The notes under the pieces are model-generated. The model was not told the origin of the DNA. It searched no databases and saw nothing but the letters and a program-made list of their open reading frames with translations. DNA of 64,000 nucleotides from an uncultured Spirochaetales bacterium (GTDB taxonomy: Bacteria; Spirochaetota; Spirochaetia; Sphaerochaetales; Sphaerochaetaceae). The stretch lies in assembly GCA_949283305.1 (NCBI GenBank), contig CASDRU010000010.1:62001-126000 (forward strand), in the 5' to 3' direction. The translations under genes were made by a program, and so were the position numbers. Positions within the stretch are counted from its first letter, which is position 1. Each line of letters starts with the position of its first letter. This document shows positions 1-9,546 of the stretch, piece after piece.

Positions 1-2979
1 TCAAGAGCCTTCTTCATACACCAGATAATGCTGAACAACCCTGCAATGATTTCAGCCTGCAGGGCGTTCATAAACCCGGAAGGTCTTGTTTATCCATCAG
101 GGACAGCAAGCCTTGCATCCCTGCTTTCCGCTTACATAAAGGATGAATCGAGAAACGGAAAGGCCCTTGAGGATGAGGATTTCTTCACCCTGCTGACAAA
201 GCCTGCCCGCCTTTACCCGAACTCTCTTTCAGAGCAGATTAAATACATAATCAGAGAGTGGGCACATCTTTTGCCTGACTATCTTATTGACATACTCAAG
301 CAGGCACTCGATTTCATCAGGGAAGAGGAAAAAGACAGAGGAATGCCAGGACCTCCCGGACCGATGCCTGTAACAGACTATTCAGAAGAAATGAATGAGT
401 ACGAGGCTTTCAGTGATGACTCCAACTGGATGCCGCGTGTTGTCATGATGGCAAAGTGCACGCTTGTCTGGCTCGATCAGCTGTCAAAGATGTACAAGAG
501 GGAGATAACCCGTCTTGACCAGATTCCTGACAGGGAACTCGATTTATTGAAAGAGAGAGGATTCACAGCCCTCTGGCTTATCGGACTCTGGGAGAGAAGC
601 GATGCATCAAAGAGAATAAAGAATCTCTGCGGCAATCCGGATGCAGAGGCAAGTGCATACAGCCTAAAGGACTATGACATATCTTCGCAGATCGGAGGAT
701 GGGAAGCCCTTGACAACCTCCGCCAGCGCTGTAAGGCGCGGGGAATACGCCTTGCCTCCGACATGGTCCCGAACCATACAGGTCTTGATGGCAACTGGGT
801 CTATGAGCATCCTGATTACTATATCAGCCAGGACTGGCCTCCATTCCCGTCCTACACATATAACGGCCCGGATCTTTCCAATAATCCGGATTTCGAAGTC
901 AAGATTGAAGACCATTACTATGACCGCACGGATGCGGCTGTAACATTCCGCCTTGTTGACAGGAGAAATGGGAAAGTGCGCTATGTCTTCCACGGAAATG
1001 ACGGTACAAGCATGCCTTGGAATGACACTGCGCAGCTGGATTACCTTAATCCTGAGACAAGGGAAGCTGTTATCCAGAAGATCATCCATGTGGCAAAGAA
1101 CTTCCCTATCATCCGCTTTGATGCAGCAATGACTCTGGCAAAGAGGCATATACAGCGGCTCTGGTATCCGAAGCTCGGTGAGGCTGGAGACATTGCAGGA
1201 AGAGCATCTCACAGCATGTCTAATGAAAACTTCAACGCATCAATTCCAAATGAGTTCTGGCGCGAGGTCGTCGACAGGATTGCTTCTGAGGTCCCCGATA
1301 CTCTCCTTCTTGCAGAAGCTTTCTGGATGATGGAAGGCTATTTTGTCAGGACACTCGGAATGCACAGAGTATACAACTCTGCATTCATGAACATGCTCAA
1401 GAACCAGGAGAATGAGAAATACCGTCTTGGCATAAAGAACACTCTTGTATTCGAGCCGGAAATTTTGAAGCGCTATGTAAACTTCATGAACAACCCTGAT
1501 GAAGAGACTGCAATTGCCCAGTTCGGAGACGGAGACAGGTACTTTGGAGTTGCAACTCTTCTTGCTACCCTTCCGGGCCTTCCGATGGTCGGACATGGCC
1601 AGATTGAAGGATACCACGAAAAATACGGAATGGAATACAAGCGAGCCTACTGGGATGAGAGACCTAATGACTATCTTGTAGGAGAACATTACCGACGTAT
1701 ATTCCCGCTGTTCAAGAGAAGATATCTCTTCAGCAATGTCGAGCATTTCAACATCTACGACTGCTACGACAACGGAAGAGTTGAAGAAAGCGTCTACGCA
1801 TACGTGAACGGAGAAGGAAATGAAAGGACTCTGGTCCTTTATAACAACCGCTATGAACGTGTTTATGGAAACATAAAGACCTCTGCTCCCAAAAAAGTCA
1901 GAGGAAAGGAGAATGAGACCCGTACAATCCAGCTTGCTGACAATCTCGCTCTTTCTTTCCGCGCCAGACGCTATGTCATATTCGAGAACTTCTCTGACGG
2001 ACTGTTCTATCTCATGCCTTCGATCAAGCTGTTTGAAGAAGGTCTTTCCTTCTCTCTCAACGGCTATGAGAGCCGGGTATACTGGAACATAAGAGAAGTT
2101 GAGGACACGGATGGAGCTTATGAGATTCTCTACAACACATACCATGAAAGAGGCATAAGAGACATCAACACAGCAATTGCTCTTATAAGGCTGCGTCCTC
2201 TTTACAGTCTCTTTGACATAATGAGAAGCAGGAACTTCTACCTTGCAATAAAGAAGATTGCTGAGGGAGTAAGCACAATACAGGATGAAAGAGCAATGCT
2301 TCTTACCTGTGCTGAAGTCTACACAAAGATTGCTGAAGTCTATCCTTCTTTTGACGATGTGCTCAAGGCAATGCTTGGAGACTACACTGAAGTGGATGCG
2401 AAGCTCATGATTCAGGATGTGAAGACATTCTCTGCACTGATGAAAAGAAAGAATGCAAATGCTCTGAACATCTGGGCAGATTTTGAAGACGCTCTTTCTT
2501 TCCTCCTTCTTGTATCTGTTGCCCTGCGCCCGTTCAAGATGGAAAGCGTTGCTGACACGATGAAAGTTGCTGATCAGATTCTTCCTGAGCACCTGTTTGA
2601 AGAGGCGGCAAAGGAGGCTGGGCTTGAAAAGGATGATGCAAGGCTTGCTTCTCATGCAGCAGCCATATTCCTTAAAGGCGGAGACATGATCAGCTACAAA
2701 GAGACAAAAGATCCTGTAAAGGTGCTCTCTCTCCTTGCAGAAGATGATGCTATCAAGGATTTTGCCGCGATAAACGAATACCAGGGCATCAGATGGTACA
2801 ACAAGGAAAGGATGCAGCTTCTGATCCTTGTTTCCGCGCTCTCTTTAAAGCTCAAATACCATAAGAGAGGATTTGACAGTGACGCATTTGCATCCATTCT
2901 CCTTAACAGGGAAATGGAGAGCGAATACCAGCTGGACAAGCTCCTGAAAAAAGAAGAAGAGGAAAAAGACGAAAAGTAA
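1..2979 (+). CDS. GH13 alpha-amylase-family enzyme, 5' end outside window
   Basis: Glycoside hydrolase family 13 enzyme acting on alpha-glucans. The reading frame is open back to base 1, so the true start probably lies upstream; the first in-window ATG is at 28. The GH13 conserved regions are visible: DMVPNHTG around 754-780, RFDAAM with the nucleophile Asp around 1111-1131, LLAEAFW with the acid/base Glu around 1306-1326, and FGDGDRYFG around 1521-1545. The catalytic barrel occupies about residues 160-580. A further 350 or so residues follow that I cannot assign to a carbohydrate-binding domain. No signal peptide can be judged because the N-terminus is missing. The total length of over 990 residues is long for an amylase, so the exact activity (hydrolase, glucanotransferase or maltosyltransferase type) is open. 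A strong terminator follows the stop codon. Confidence 0.85.
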   Translation, partial: SRAFFIHQIMLNNPAMISACRAFINPEGLVYPSGTASLASLLSAYIKDESRNGKALEDEDFFTLLTKPARLYPNSLSEQIKYIIREWAHLLPDYLIDILKQALDFIREEEKDRGMPGPPGPMPVTDYSEEMNEYEAFSDDSNWMPRVVMMAKCTLVWLDQLSKMYKREITRLDQIPDRELDLLKERGFTALWLIGLWERSDASKRIKNLCGNPDAEASAYSLKDYDISSQIGGWEALDNLRQRCKARGIRLASDMVPNHTGLDGNWVYEHPDYYISQDWPPFPSYTYNGPDLSNNPDFEVKIEDHYYDRTDAAVTFRLVDRRNGKVRYVFHGNDGTSMPWNDTAQLDYLNPETREAVIQKIIHVAKNFPIIRFDAAMTLAKRHIQRLWYPKLGEAGDIAGRASHSMSNENFNASIPNEFWREVVDRIASEVPDTLLLAEAFWMMEGYFVRTLGMHRVYNSAFMNMLKNQENEKYRLGIKNTLVFEPEILKRYVNFMNNPDEETAIAQFGDGDRYFGVATLLATLPGLPMVGHGQIEGYHEKYGMEYKRAYWDERPNDYLVGEHYRRIFPLFKRRYLFSNVEHFNIYDCYDNGRVEESVYAYVNGEGNERTLVLYNNRYERVYGNIKTSAPKKVRGKENETRTIQLADNLALSFRARRYVIFENFSDGLFYLMPSIKLFEEGLSFSLNGYESRVYWNIREVEDTDGAYEILYNTYHERGIRDINTAIALIRLRPLYSLFDIMRSRNFYLAIKKIAEGVSTIQDERAMLLTCAEVYTKIAEVYPSFDDVLKAMLGDYTEVDAKLMIQDVKTFSALMKRKNANALNIWADFEDALSFLLLVSVALRPFKMESVADTMKVADQILPEHLFEEAAKEAGLEKDDARLASHAAAIFLKGGDMISYKETKDPVKVLSLLAEDDAIKDFAAINEYQGIRWYNKERMQLLILVSALSLKLKYHKRGFDSDAFASILLNREMESEYQLDKLLKKEEEEKDEK

Positions 2980-2985
2980 TCAAGC

Positions 2986-3011
2986 GGGGACCTTGCCTGG
3001 GTCCCCTTTTT
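2986..3011 (+). terminator. Rho-independent terminator after GH13 gene
   Basis: A GGGGACC / GGTCCCC stem with a short loop is followed by a run of T. It sits 6 bases after the GH13 stop codon. Its T tract runs directly into the -35 box of the next promoter. Confidence 0.85.
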
Positions 3012-3012
3012 G

Positions 3013-3041
3013 TTGACCCTCATTTTCAGAGGTACTATAAT
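3013..3041 (+). promoter_or_regulatory. Sigma70 promoter for symporter gene, leaderless
   Basis: TTGACC at 3013-3018, a 17-bp spacer, and a consensus TATAAT at 3036-3041. The ATG of the downstream gene is at 3049, only 7 nt after the -10 box. Transcription would therefore start at or within a base of the start codon, which predicts a leaderless mRNA. Confidence 0.8.
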
Positions 3042-3048
3042 TTTTTCT

Positions 3049-4287
3049 ATGAAAAGCAGTATCACATATATTTTCTCAGTTCTTTTTGCATTTTCAACAG
3101 CGCTACTTTTCCACTCGGCAAATGCCGCTTACGTCTTCTCGGCCCTTTCTGATATAAGCTTCAACCTTTCTCTTTTTGTGCTCATTCCCCTTCTTGTATT
3201 TTCTTTGACTTCTTCTGTCGCTTCTCTAAGAAGGGACAACATGGCTTTTTCCTCTTTCAGGAAGATCTTTGTATGGGCTGCGGCAACTACGCTGCTCTCA
3301 GTGACTGCTGCAGCAGTTCTTTTTGTTCTTCTTCCCTCATCCTTTCCTGTCACCTCGAGTGCAGGAGGAAGCGGGAGCATCTATTCTGATTATGCACTTT
3401 CTTCTCTGATGAGAGCTGTGGACAGTCTTTCTCCTGTAAATCCCTTTTACACGATAGCAGTAAGCGCAAGCTATGTTGTGCCTCTGATTCTCATATGCAT
3501 TTTCTTCGGATATTTCTTCAAGCCTTCTTCTGATGCAGTCCGTCCAGCCTTTGCTGTGATGAACAGCTTTTCTGAAGTCATGATGAAGATATCAAGGGCT
3601 TTCTTTTCTTATGGATACATACCTCTTTATTTCATGAGCGTATCCATGTTCATCTCTCTTTTAAATGATGCGACGGTTCTTGTCCGCCCCTCATTCTTCA
3701 TAAGCCTTGCGCTTCTCTTTTTTGCTGTTCTTGCAGTAGCTGTCATTTCCTTTGCCATATACACAAAAGGAAAAGAAAATCCGTTCAGGATTCTCTACAG
3801 GTGTCTTGCTGTATTCATTTCCAGCCTGATGACAGGATCTAATGTGTTTACGATGCCGCTTTCCTATACTGCAGCAAGAATGAACTGCGGAGTTCAGAAG
3901 AAAACAGGAAATTTCTCTGTCTCTGTATCCTACATTCTCGCAAAAGGCGGAAGCGCCGCTTTTTCTCTCTACACAGCGCTTTCCCTTTACAAGGCAATCG
4001 GAGCTGATGTGAATGCTATTCTCATACTTGAGACAGCCTGCTTTGCATTCCTGTTTTCCTTCATATCTTTCCTGACTCCGTCCCTTGAGGTCCTTTTGAT
4101 ACCGGTTTTGATTGCAACTGTGACGGGAAATTCATTTTTTGGCGCAGAATCCTCCCTCCTTTCTCTCTTGGTGCTTGTAAACGGAATGGCCTGCGCCCTT
4201 GATGCTGTTCTTTCCCTTTTCATCACAAAGGCAATCTCAATCAAAAGCGGGAGCGATATAACTGTAGCAGGAAGGGATACATTATGA
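3049..4287 (+). CDS. Dicarboxylate/amino-acid:cation symporter-like membrane protein
   Basis: Polytopic inner-membrane carrier of about 412 residues with eight or more hydrophobic segments. It is most like the sodium:dicarboxylate (DAACS, GltP-type) family. The TGSNVFTMPLS segment near residue 267 resembles the family's T-x-S-x-x-T-x-P substrate-binding loop. The later NMDG motif is not recognisable (KGGSAAFS occupies its place), so this is a divergent member and its substrate is unknown. I chose the ATG at 3049 because an upstream TTG at 3010 would lie inside the promoter. The stop overlaps the next start by 4 bp (ATGA), indicating translational coupling with the 7-TM protein. Confidence 0.6.
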   Translation: MKSSITYIFSVLFAFSTALLFHSANAAYVFSALSDISFNLSLFVLIPLLVFSLTSSVASLRRDNMAFSSFRKIFVWAAATTLLSVTAAAVLFVLLPSSFPVTSSAGGSGSIYSDYALSSLMRAVDSLSPVNPFYTIAVSASYVVPLILICIFFGYFFKPSSDAVRPAFAVMNSFSEVMMKISRAFFSYGYIPLYFMSVSMFISLLNDATVLVRPSFFISLALLFFAVLAVAVISFAIYTKGKENPFRILYRCLAVFISSLMTGSNVFTMPLSYTAARMNCGVQKKTGNFSVSVSYILAKGGSAAFSLYTALSLYKAIGADVNAILILETACFAFLFSFISFLTPSLEVLLIPVLIATVTGNSFFGAESSLLSLLVLVNGMACALDAVLSLFITKAISIKSGSDITVAGRDTL

Positions 4288-5033
4288 GCAAGACAGCCTC
4301 CAATATAATATCTGTTCTGAATATTCTCTTTGTAATATTCTTCTCTGCAATTCTTTCTCTCTGCTACATGGACAGCCGCGATATTTATCCTGTCATGCTT
4401 GAGACAATGCCTCTTGCTTTTGTCCTTTTCTTCTCCCTTCTTGCAAACATAATCATAAAAGTGAAGCACCATTCACATACCCCGGAGGGAGAGCTACTTC
4501 CACTTTTATTCCTTTTTCTGTCTCTTGAATGCTCAAGCGTGCTTCCATTCTTTTATACCTGCTCCAGGATAATGGTAATGAACCCGCTTGTCATGAATGT
4601 GATCATCAGGTTTTCTTTCATCTCGACTTCCCTTCTTTTCGTATTCTCTTCTCTGATGTATATGGGAAGCAATTTCAAGCAGCTTGTTAATTACCTGATA
4701 ATCTCACTCTGCTTTTCTTTCCTTCTTTCTGTTCTTGCTCCGGGAAGCAACTCCAGTGATGCCAGCAGCATCAATTTTGGGTCTGTATATGATGTATATC
4801 TCAATTATGCAATCTATATGATCAATGTAGTCAGCATAATCTCTTTCATAGTAGCCATAATAAATGACAAGACCAGAAGAAACCTGAAAAGATGCATTAC
4901 ATACATTCTGCTTGTAATCGGGAATGCAGGCATATTCCTCTCTTCTGCAACCCTTGTTAACGTGATCATATTCCCTCTGATTTTTGCAATTGCAAGCATA
5001 ATGCTCATAATCACAAGCAAGGAAAGTCTCTGA
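4284..5033 (+). CDS. Hypothetical 7-TM membrane protein
   Basis: Unrecognised integral membrane protein of 249 residues with about seven hydrophobic helices (around residues 7-28, 36-58, 70-92, 100-123, 132-150, 175-195 and 205-245). It has short charged loops and no catalytic motif that I can see. The start codon overlaps the stop of the upstream symporter-like gene by 4 bp, so the two are almost certainly co-translated and may act together. It could be an accessory subunit of that transporter or an unrelated sensor; the sequence alone does not decide. Confidence 0.6.
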   Translation: MSKTASNIISVLNILFVIFFSAILSLCYMDSRDIYPVMLETMPLAFVLFFSLLANIIIKVKHHSHTPEGELLPLLFLFLSLECSSVLPFFYTCSRIMVMNPLVMNVIIRFSFISTSLLFVFSSLMYMGSNFKQLVNYLIISLCFSFLLSVLAPGSNSSDASSINFGSVYDVYLNYAIYMINVVSIISFIVAIINDKTRRNLKRCITYILLVIGNAGIFLSSATLVNVIIFPLIFAIASIMLIITSKESL

Positions 5034-5046
5034 CTGGAATACAAAA

Positions 5047-5077
5047 AAGGAGCCCCTGCATGGTACAAAGGCTCCTT
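5047..5077 (-). terminator. Terminator of gpmI, likely bidirectional
   Basis: Inverted repeat AAGGAGCC / GGCTCCTT. Read leftward it is followed by six T residues, which fits termination of the leftward gpmI transcript. Read rightward it also closes the 7-TM gene unit with a looser T-rich tail. Confidence 0.75.
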
Positions 5078-5099
5078 ATGCTTTTCTCTTTAGATCAGC

Positions 5100-6749
5100 T
5101 TACTTCAAATTTATCACGCTCTTGTCATAGTCAGCAGGAGCATCGTAACCGAGAAGATTCATCAGCGTTGCCGGAATTGAGGAAATTCCAAGCCCTTCAT
5201 TGAGAGATGTCTCATACTCTCCGCCATAGCATGGATCATAGATGATACATGGAACAGGATTGAGAGAGTGGCTTGTCTTTGCCTTGGGCTCTCCATCTGC
5301 CTTTCTTGAGATTTCTCCCTTCTTGTTGTGCTCATACATATCATCGGCATTGCCGTGGTCCGCTGTGACTACCATCACACCGCCAGCTTTCTCGATAGCC
5401 TCTTTAAGTCTTCCGATCTGAAGATCCATTGCTTCCATCGAGCATACTACAGCCTCGAAGACTCCTGTGTGTCCTACCATATCCCCGTTAGGATAATTGA
5501 GCTTTATAAGGTCCCACTTTCCGCTCTCGATCTCCTCGATGACTCGGTCTGTGATCTCTGCGCACTTCATCCACGGTCTCTGCTCGAAAGGAACCTTATC
5601 TGATTTGATCTCCACATACTCTTCAAGCTTGTCTGAGAACTTGCCGCTCTTGTTTCCGTTGAAGAAATATGTCACGTGTCCGAATTTCTGAGTCTCAGAG
5701 ATGCTGAACTGCTTTACTCCGCTTGCACAGAGATACTCTGCAAGAGTCCTGTCAATCTGCGGAGGAGAAACAAGATACTGAGAAGGGATATGAAGGTCTC
5801 CGTCATATTCCATCATTCCAGCATATTCGACCTTAGGATATCTGACTCTGTCAAACTCTGAGAAATCCTTCTCATCGAATGCTCTGGAAATCTCGATTGC
5901 CCTGTCGCCTCTGAAGTTGAAGAGGATTACGCTGTCATTGTCTTCAATTGTTCCAACCGGCTTGCCATCTTCTGCAATTACAAAAGGAGGAATATCCTGG
6001 TCAATTGCTCCTGTTTCCTTTCTGAGAGTCTCAATTGCCTCATGAGCAGAATCAAAATACCTTCCCTCTCCAAGAACATGTGTCTGCCATCCCTTCTTCA
6101 CCATGTCCCAGTTGGCATTATAGCGGTCCATAGTAATCACCATTCTTCCGCCGCCAGACGCGATCTTTGCATCAAATGTTCCGTCTGCGCTGAGTTTTTT
6201 AAGGAATTCATCAAATGGATCGAAATATTCAAGAGCGCTTGTCTCTCCTACATCCCTTCCGTCAAGAAGGGCATGCACTCTTACCTTCTTCACTCCTTCT
6301 TCCTTTGCCTCAATGATCATCTTCTCAAGGTTGTCGATGTTAGAGTGGACATTTCCATCAGAAAGAAGACCAATGAAATGAAGAGTGCTTCCGTTGTCCT
6401 TGACATTCTTTACAAGCTTCTTCCAGCTCTCTCCGCTGAACATGAGCTTTGAATCGATTGCATTCTTTACAAGCTTTGCGCCCTGGGCAAAAACCCTTCC
6501 GCAGCCCATTGCGTTATGTCCGACCTCGCTGTTTCCCATATCTGCATCAGATGGAAGGCCAACTGCCAGTCCATGTGCCTTGAGCTTTGTATTGGGACAT
6601 GTTGAGAGAAGATTATCAAGATTCTTTGTGACAGCCTGCTTTACTGCATCTCCGTCCTCATATTTTCCATAACCGACACCATCCATGATCACAAGCATCA
6701 CAGGGCCTTTTCGGTTTACCTTTCCGTTTTTCACAAGTGGTTCAAGCAT
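5100..6749 (-). CDS. gpmI: 2,3-bisphosphoglycerate-independent phosphoglycerate mutase
   Basis: Cytosolic glycolytic enzyme interconverting 3- and 2-phosphoglycerate with two metal ions and a phosphoserine intermediate. At 549 residues the length is usual for the family. The N-terminal metal-binding motif VIMDGVGYG (Asp about 23) and the active-site serine in DADMGNSEVGHN (Ser about 74) are intact. The C-terminal VTADHGNADDM and KTSHSLNPVP segments supply the remaining metal ligands. A Shine-Dalgarno AAGGAG precedes the ATG. It is transcribed leftward as its own unit downstream of the peptidase gene. Confidence 0.95.
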   Translation of the reverse strand: MLEPLVKNGKVNRKGPVMLVIMDGVGYGKYEDGDAVKQAVTKNLDNLLSTCPNTKLKAHGLAVGLPSDADMGNSEVGHNAMGCGRVFAQGAKLVKNAIDSKLMFSGESWKKLVKNVKDNGSTLHFIGLLSDGNVHSNIDNLEKMIIEAKEEGVKKVRVHALLDGRDVGETSALEYFDPFDEFLKKLSADGTFDAKIASGGGRMVITMDRYNANWDMVKKGWQTHVLGEGRYFDSAHEAIETLRKETGAIDQDIPPFVIAEDGKPVGTIEDNDSVILFNFRGDRAIEISRAFDEKDFSEFDRVRYPKVEYAGMMEYDGDLHIPSQYLVSPPQIDRTLAEYLCASGVKQFSISETQKFGHVTYFFNGNKSGKFSDKLEEYVEIKSDKVPFEQRPWMKCAEITDRVIEEIESGKWDLIKLNYPNGDMVGHTGVFEAVVCSMEAMDLQIGRLKEAIEKAGGVMVVTADHGNADDMYEHNKKGEISRKADGEPKAKTSHSLNPVPCIIYDPCYGGEYETSLNEGLGISSIPATLMNLLGYDAPADYDKSVINLK

Positions 6750-6780
6750 TGTATTTTCTCCTTGTATCTTTAGATTATAT

Positions 6781-8520
6781 TTACTTTTCCTTCAGTGGAC
6801 TAGTTGCTTTTTCAAGGTATTTGACAGCATCCTTTTCCACATATGGCATCAGAGCCTTTCTCACTCTTTCATGATACATGTCAATCTGAGCCTTCTCAAC
6901 TTCTGTCAGCAGACTCATATCAATAAGTCTCTTTTCATAAGGAACAAGGGTAAGAACTTCAAATGAATAGAATGTACCGAACTCTGTATCCATGTCTTCT
7001 TTGACTGCAATAAGGTTTTCTATCCTTATTCCATGTCTGTTTTCCTTATATAATCCAGGCTCATCTGATATGACCATTCCGGGAAGGAGAGGTACATCCA
7101 CTAATCGTGTCGATATATTCATCGGACCCTCATGGACATTCAGGCGGCATCCAACACCATGCCCTGTTCCGTGAAAATAACTCATTCCCTCGTTCCATAA
7201 AAACTGATGGGCAAGCACATCCAGCTGACATCCTGCAGTTCCTTTTATGAATTTCTGCCTTGAGAGGGCAAGATGTCCCTTCAGAACAAGAGTATAATCT
7301 CTTTTCTCCTCTTCTGTTGCCTCTCCAAAGAGCAGGGTTCTTGTTATGTCTGTAGTCCCGCCTTTATACTGTCCGCCTGTATCAAGGACAAGAAGACCGC
7401 GGGTGATTTTTCTGTTTGACTCCTCGCTTGCACTGTAATGGCACATTGCTCCATTTGAAGCGAATGCTGAAATCGGAGAAAAGGAGCTTTCAAGGTAATC
7501 TTCTCTCTTCTCTCTTTCTCTTTCGAGCATGTCAGATACTGCTATCTCATCCTCAGCACCTTCTCTTTCCAGACGGGAAAGGAAATTGACATAGCTTACA
7601 GCATCATCAAGATGGGCTTTCCTCATTCCTTCCATTTCTATTTCATTCTTCTGAGCCTTCATGTCTGTCGTGACATCCCTGCCGGTAATCAGGCTGTATC
7701 TCTCAAGGAAGGAAAAACTCATGCTGACTCTTTTGTCGTTTATATATCCCGTCCCATCTATATGATTTTCTATATCGCTTACTGCCTCCTCATACGGCCT
7801 GACGGAGAAAGGAAGATCATCAAGGCTCTCAAACCTGTTTTTCTCTGTATAGAGGACAGCTTCTTTCTCTGTAATGAGCATATAGGCATAGAAGACAGGA
7901 TTATGAGGAATATCCGATGCTCTTAAGTTAGTAAGCCATGCTATGTCGTCGAGAGAGGAAATGAATGTCCAGTGCGCTCCTTTCTTTTTTATCTCAGCGC
8001 GCACTCTCTCTATCTTATCCCCGCACGTTTCTCCTGTAATATCATCAGAAAGCATAACCACAGGAGAAAAAGGAACAGGAGATCGGTCTGTCCAGACAAG
8101 AGAAAGGATGTCTTCTGCAGCAATCAGGGACAGAGGAGAGAGAGCTTTTTTCATCTCCCTGTATTCTGAAATCGATATTTCAGATGAATCCACTGCAACT
8201 GTTGCCTTTTCTCCCTCTTCTCTCTTTATGTACTCAACAGGATCCGGATCACTTGTCCCGCTCTTCATCAATATTACGCCATGCTTCTCTATTTCTCTTG
8301 CTGCCTGAATGAAATATCTGCTGTCTGTGAAAAGGGCTGCGCTTTTCTGTGTTATTACCACGCTTCCGCTGGAGCCGGTAAACCCAGTCAGGTACTCTCT
8401 TCCCCTCCACCTGGGAGCGACATATTCACTCTGATGCGCATCGCTTCCCGTGATGTAGAATGCATCAATGTTTCTTTCTTTTAACAGCTTTCTCAGCTTT
8501 TCTATTCTTTCCTTTATCAT
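6781..8520 (-). CDS. pepP: Xaa-Pro aminopeptidase, M24B family
   Basis: Cytosolic metallopeptidase that removes an N-terminal residue preceding proline. The 579-residue protein has the long-form layout of two creatinase-like N-terminal domains followed by a pita-bread catalytic domain. The metal ligands appear in VLDTGGQYKGGTTDITRT (two Asp), HGTGHGVG (His), and DEPGLYKE and GIRIENL (Glu). I place the start at the ATG at 8520, where RIEKLRKLLKERNIDAFYI begins the usual N-terminal domain. An earlier in-frame start exists at 8559. The chosen start overlaps the 3' end of lgt by 56 bp, suggesting coupling. Confidence 0.9.
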   Translation of the reverse strand: MIKERIEKLRKLLKERNIDAFYITGSDAHQSEYVAPRWRGREYLTGFTGSSGSVVITQKSAALFTDSRYFIQAAREIEKHGVILMKSGTSDPDPVEYIKREEGEKATVAVDSSEISISEYREMKKALSPLSLIAAEDILSLVWTDRSPVPFSPVVMLSDDITGETCGDKIERVRAEIKKKGAHWTFISSLDDIAWLTNLRASDIPHNPVFYAYMLITEKEAVLYTEKNRFESLDDLPFSVRPYEEAVSDIENHIDGTGYINDKRVSMSFSFLERYSLITGRDVTTDMKAQKNEIEMEGMRKAHLDDAVSYVNFLSRLEREGAEDEIAVSDMLEREREKREDYLESSFSPISAFASNGAMCHYSASEESNRKITRGLLVLDTGGQYKGGTTDITRTLLFGEATEEEKRDYTLVLKGHLALSRQKFIKGTAGCQLDVLAHQFLWNEGMSYFHGTGHGVGCRLNVHEGPMNISTRLVDVPLLPGMVISDEPGLYKENRHGIRIENLIAVKEDMDTEFGTFYSFEVLTLVPYEKRLIDMSLLTEVEKAQIDMYHERVRKALMPYVEKDAVKYLEKATSPLKEK

Positions 8521-9472
8521 CTTTTCTGCCTCTTTTTTCTGCAAATAATATAATACCAAGTCCCAGAATAATCATCAGGAAGCAGAAAACCTGTCCTTTT
8601 GATATATTCAGCCAGGACGTGAACAGCGCTATATTGTCACTTCCCTCTCCAAGGGACAAAACATAGCCTATATTCCTGTCAGGCTCTCTGAAATATTCGA
8701 TTATAAAACGGAAAAGCCCGTAAAAAAGGAGATATGCTCCTATTATCACACCATCCTTTGTCTTTCCCTTGATCCTGAGGGGTCGGAAAATGAACCAGAG
8801 AATCAGGAAAAGTACTATTCCCTCAAAGAAAGCCTCATAAAGCTGGGCAGGATGACGAGGAAGGTTTATCATATCCCCCGGTGAATAAAGGAGGCCAACC
8901 TTGTCAGCTATCTCCCTTACCCAGGCCTCATTTGTCGAAAATCTTTCTGCTGTAGGGAAAATCATTCCAACAGGAGAATCTGTCACTCTTCCATAGAGCT
9001 CTGCATTTATGAAATTTCCAAGTCTCCCGAATGTGTATCCAAGAGGAATAGATGCGCATACAGCATCTGCTATCTGCAGAAAGCTCTTTTTGTATTTTCT
9101 GGAAAAAATCCATCCTCCCAGGATGCATCCTGCAACTCCTCCATGATAGCTCATGCCGGGAAGGCCTACAAACTGGCCATCCTCAAAAGGCCAGAATATC
9201 ATCCAGGGATGTGTCAGATAGTATGCCGTATCACTGTAGAACAGACAGGAAAAGAGACGTGCTCCGACAAGAAGCAGAAGTATTGCTATGAAATACAGAC
9301 TGTCCCTCTCGTCATTTGTCATTTTGAGGATTCCGTCCCTTTTCATCTCATATGAAAAAAGTATGTATGATATGGCAAAAGCCACAACATACATGAGCGC
9401 ATACCACCTTACAGGAAGGAATGAGAAAACATAAGGACTTATCCATGAGGGGTAATTTATGTACAAAAGCAT
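8465..9472 (-). CDS. lgt: Prolipoprotein diacylglyceryl transferase
   Basis: Inner-membrane enzyme that transfers diacylglycerol from phosphatidylglycerol to the lipobox cysteine of prolipoproteins. About 335 residues with seven hydrophobic segments. Family signatures visible are MSYHGGVAG, GRLGNFINAELYGR and RHPAQLYEAF. The basic C-terminal tail (GRKDDKGKNRKAEKAVKRKKH region) is longer than usual and overlaps the start of the peptidase gene. I use the ATG at 9472 because a consensus TATAAT lies 6 nt upstream; a GTG at 9493 would fall within that promoter. The transcript is predicted to be leaderless. Confidence 0.92.
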   Translation of the reverse strand: MLLYINYPSWISPYVFSFLPVRWYALMYVVAFAISYILFSYEMKRDGILKMTNDERDSLYFIAILLLLVGARLFSCLFYSDTAYYLTHPWMIFWPFEDGQFVGLPGMSYHGGVAGCILGGWIFSRKYKKSFLQIADAVCASIPLGYTFGRLGNFINAELYGRVTDSPVGMIFPTAERFSTNEAWVREIADKVGLLYSPGDMINLPRHPAQLYEAFFEGIVLFLILWFIFRPLRIKGKTKDGVIIGAYLLFYGLFRFIIEYFREPDRNIGYVLSLGEGSDNIALFTSWLNISKGQVFCFLMIILGLGIILFAEKRGRKDDKGKNRKAEKAVKRKKH

Positions 9473-9478
9473 AGATGA

Positions 9479-9507
9479 ATTATAAAATTTCACTCATTTT
9501 CATTCAA
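9479..9507 (-). promoter_or_regulatory. Leaderless-type promoter of lgt
   Basis: Reading leftward: TTGAAT (9507-9502), a 17-bp spacer, TATAAT (9484-9479), then 6 nt to the ATG at 9472. There is no room for a ribosome-binding site between the expected transcription start and the start codon. Confidence 0.8.
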
Positions 9508-9508
9508 C

Positions 9509-9537
9509 TTGATGAAAGAGCGGTGAAAAAGGATTAT
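9509..9537 (+). promoter_or_regulatory. Divergent promoter of the S41 protease gene
   Basis: TTGATG at 9509-9514, a 17-bp spacer, and GATTAT at 9532-9537; the ATG is at 9547, 9 nt after the -10. This promoter is back to back with the lgt promoter and nearly abuts it. The leader, if any, would be only a few bases. Confidence 0.5.
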
Positions 9538-9546
9538 CATCAGAGC

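Noticed and set aside
1240-2655. A 471-codon open frame on the minus strand
   Set aside because: It is wholly antisense to the GH13 gene, whose motifs are clear, and its translation has no family-like features.
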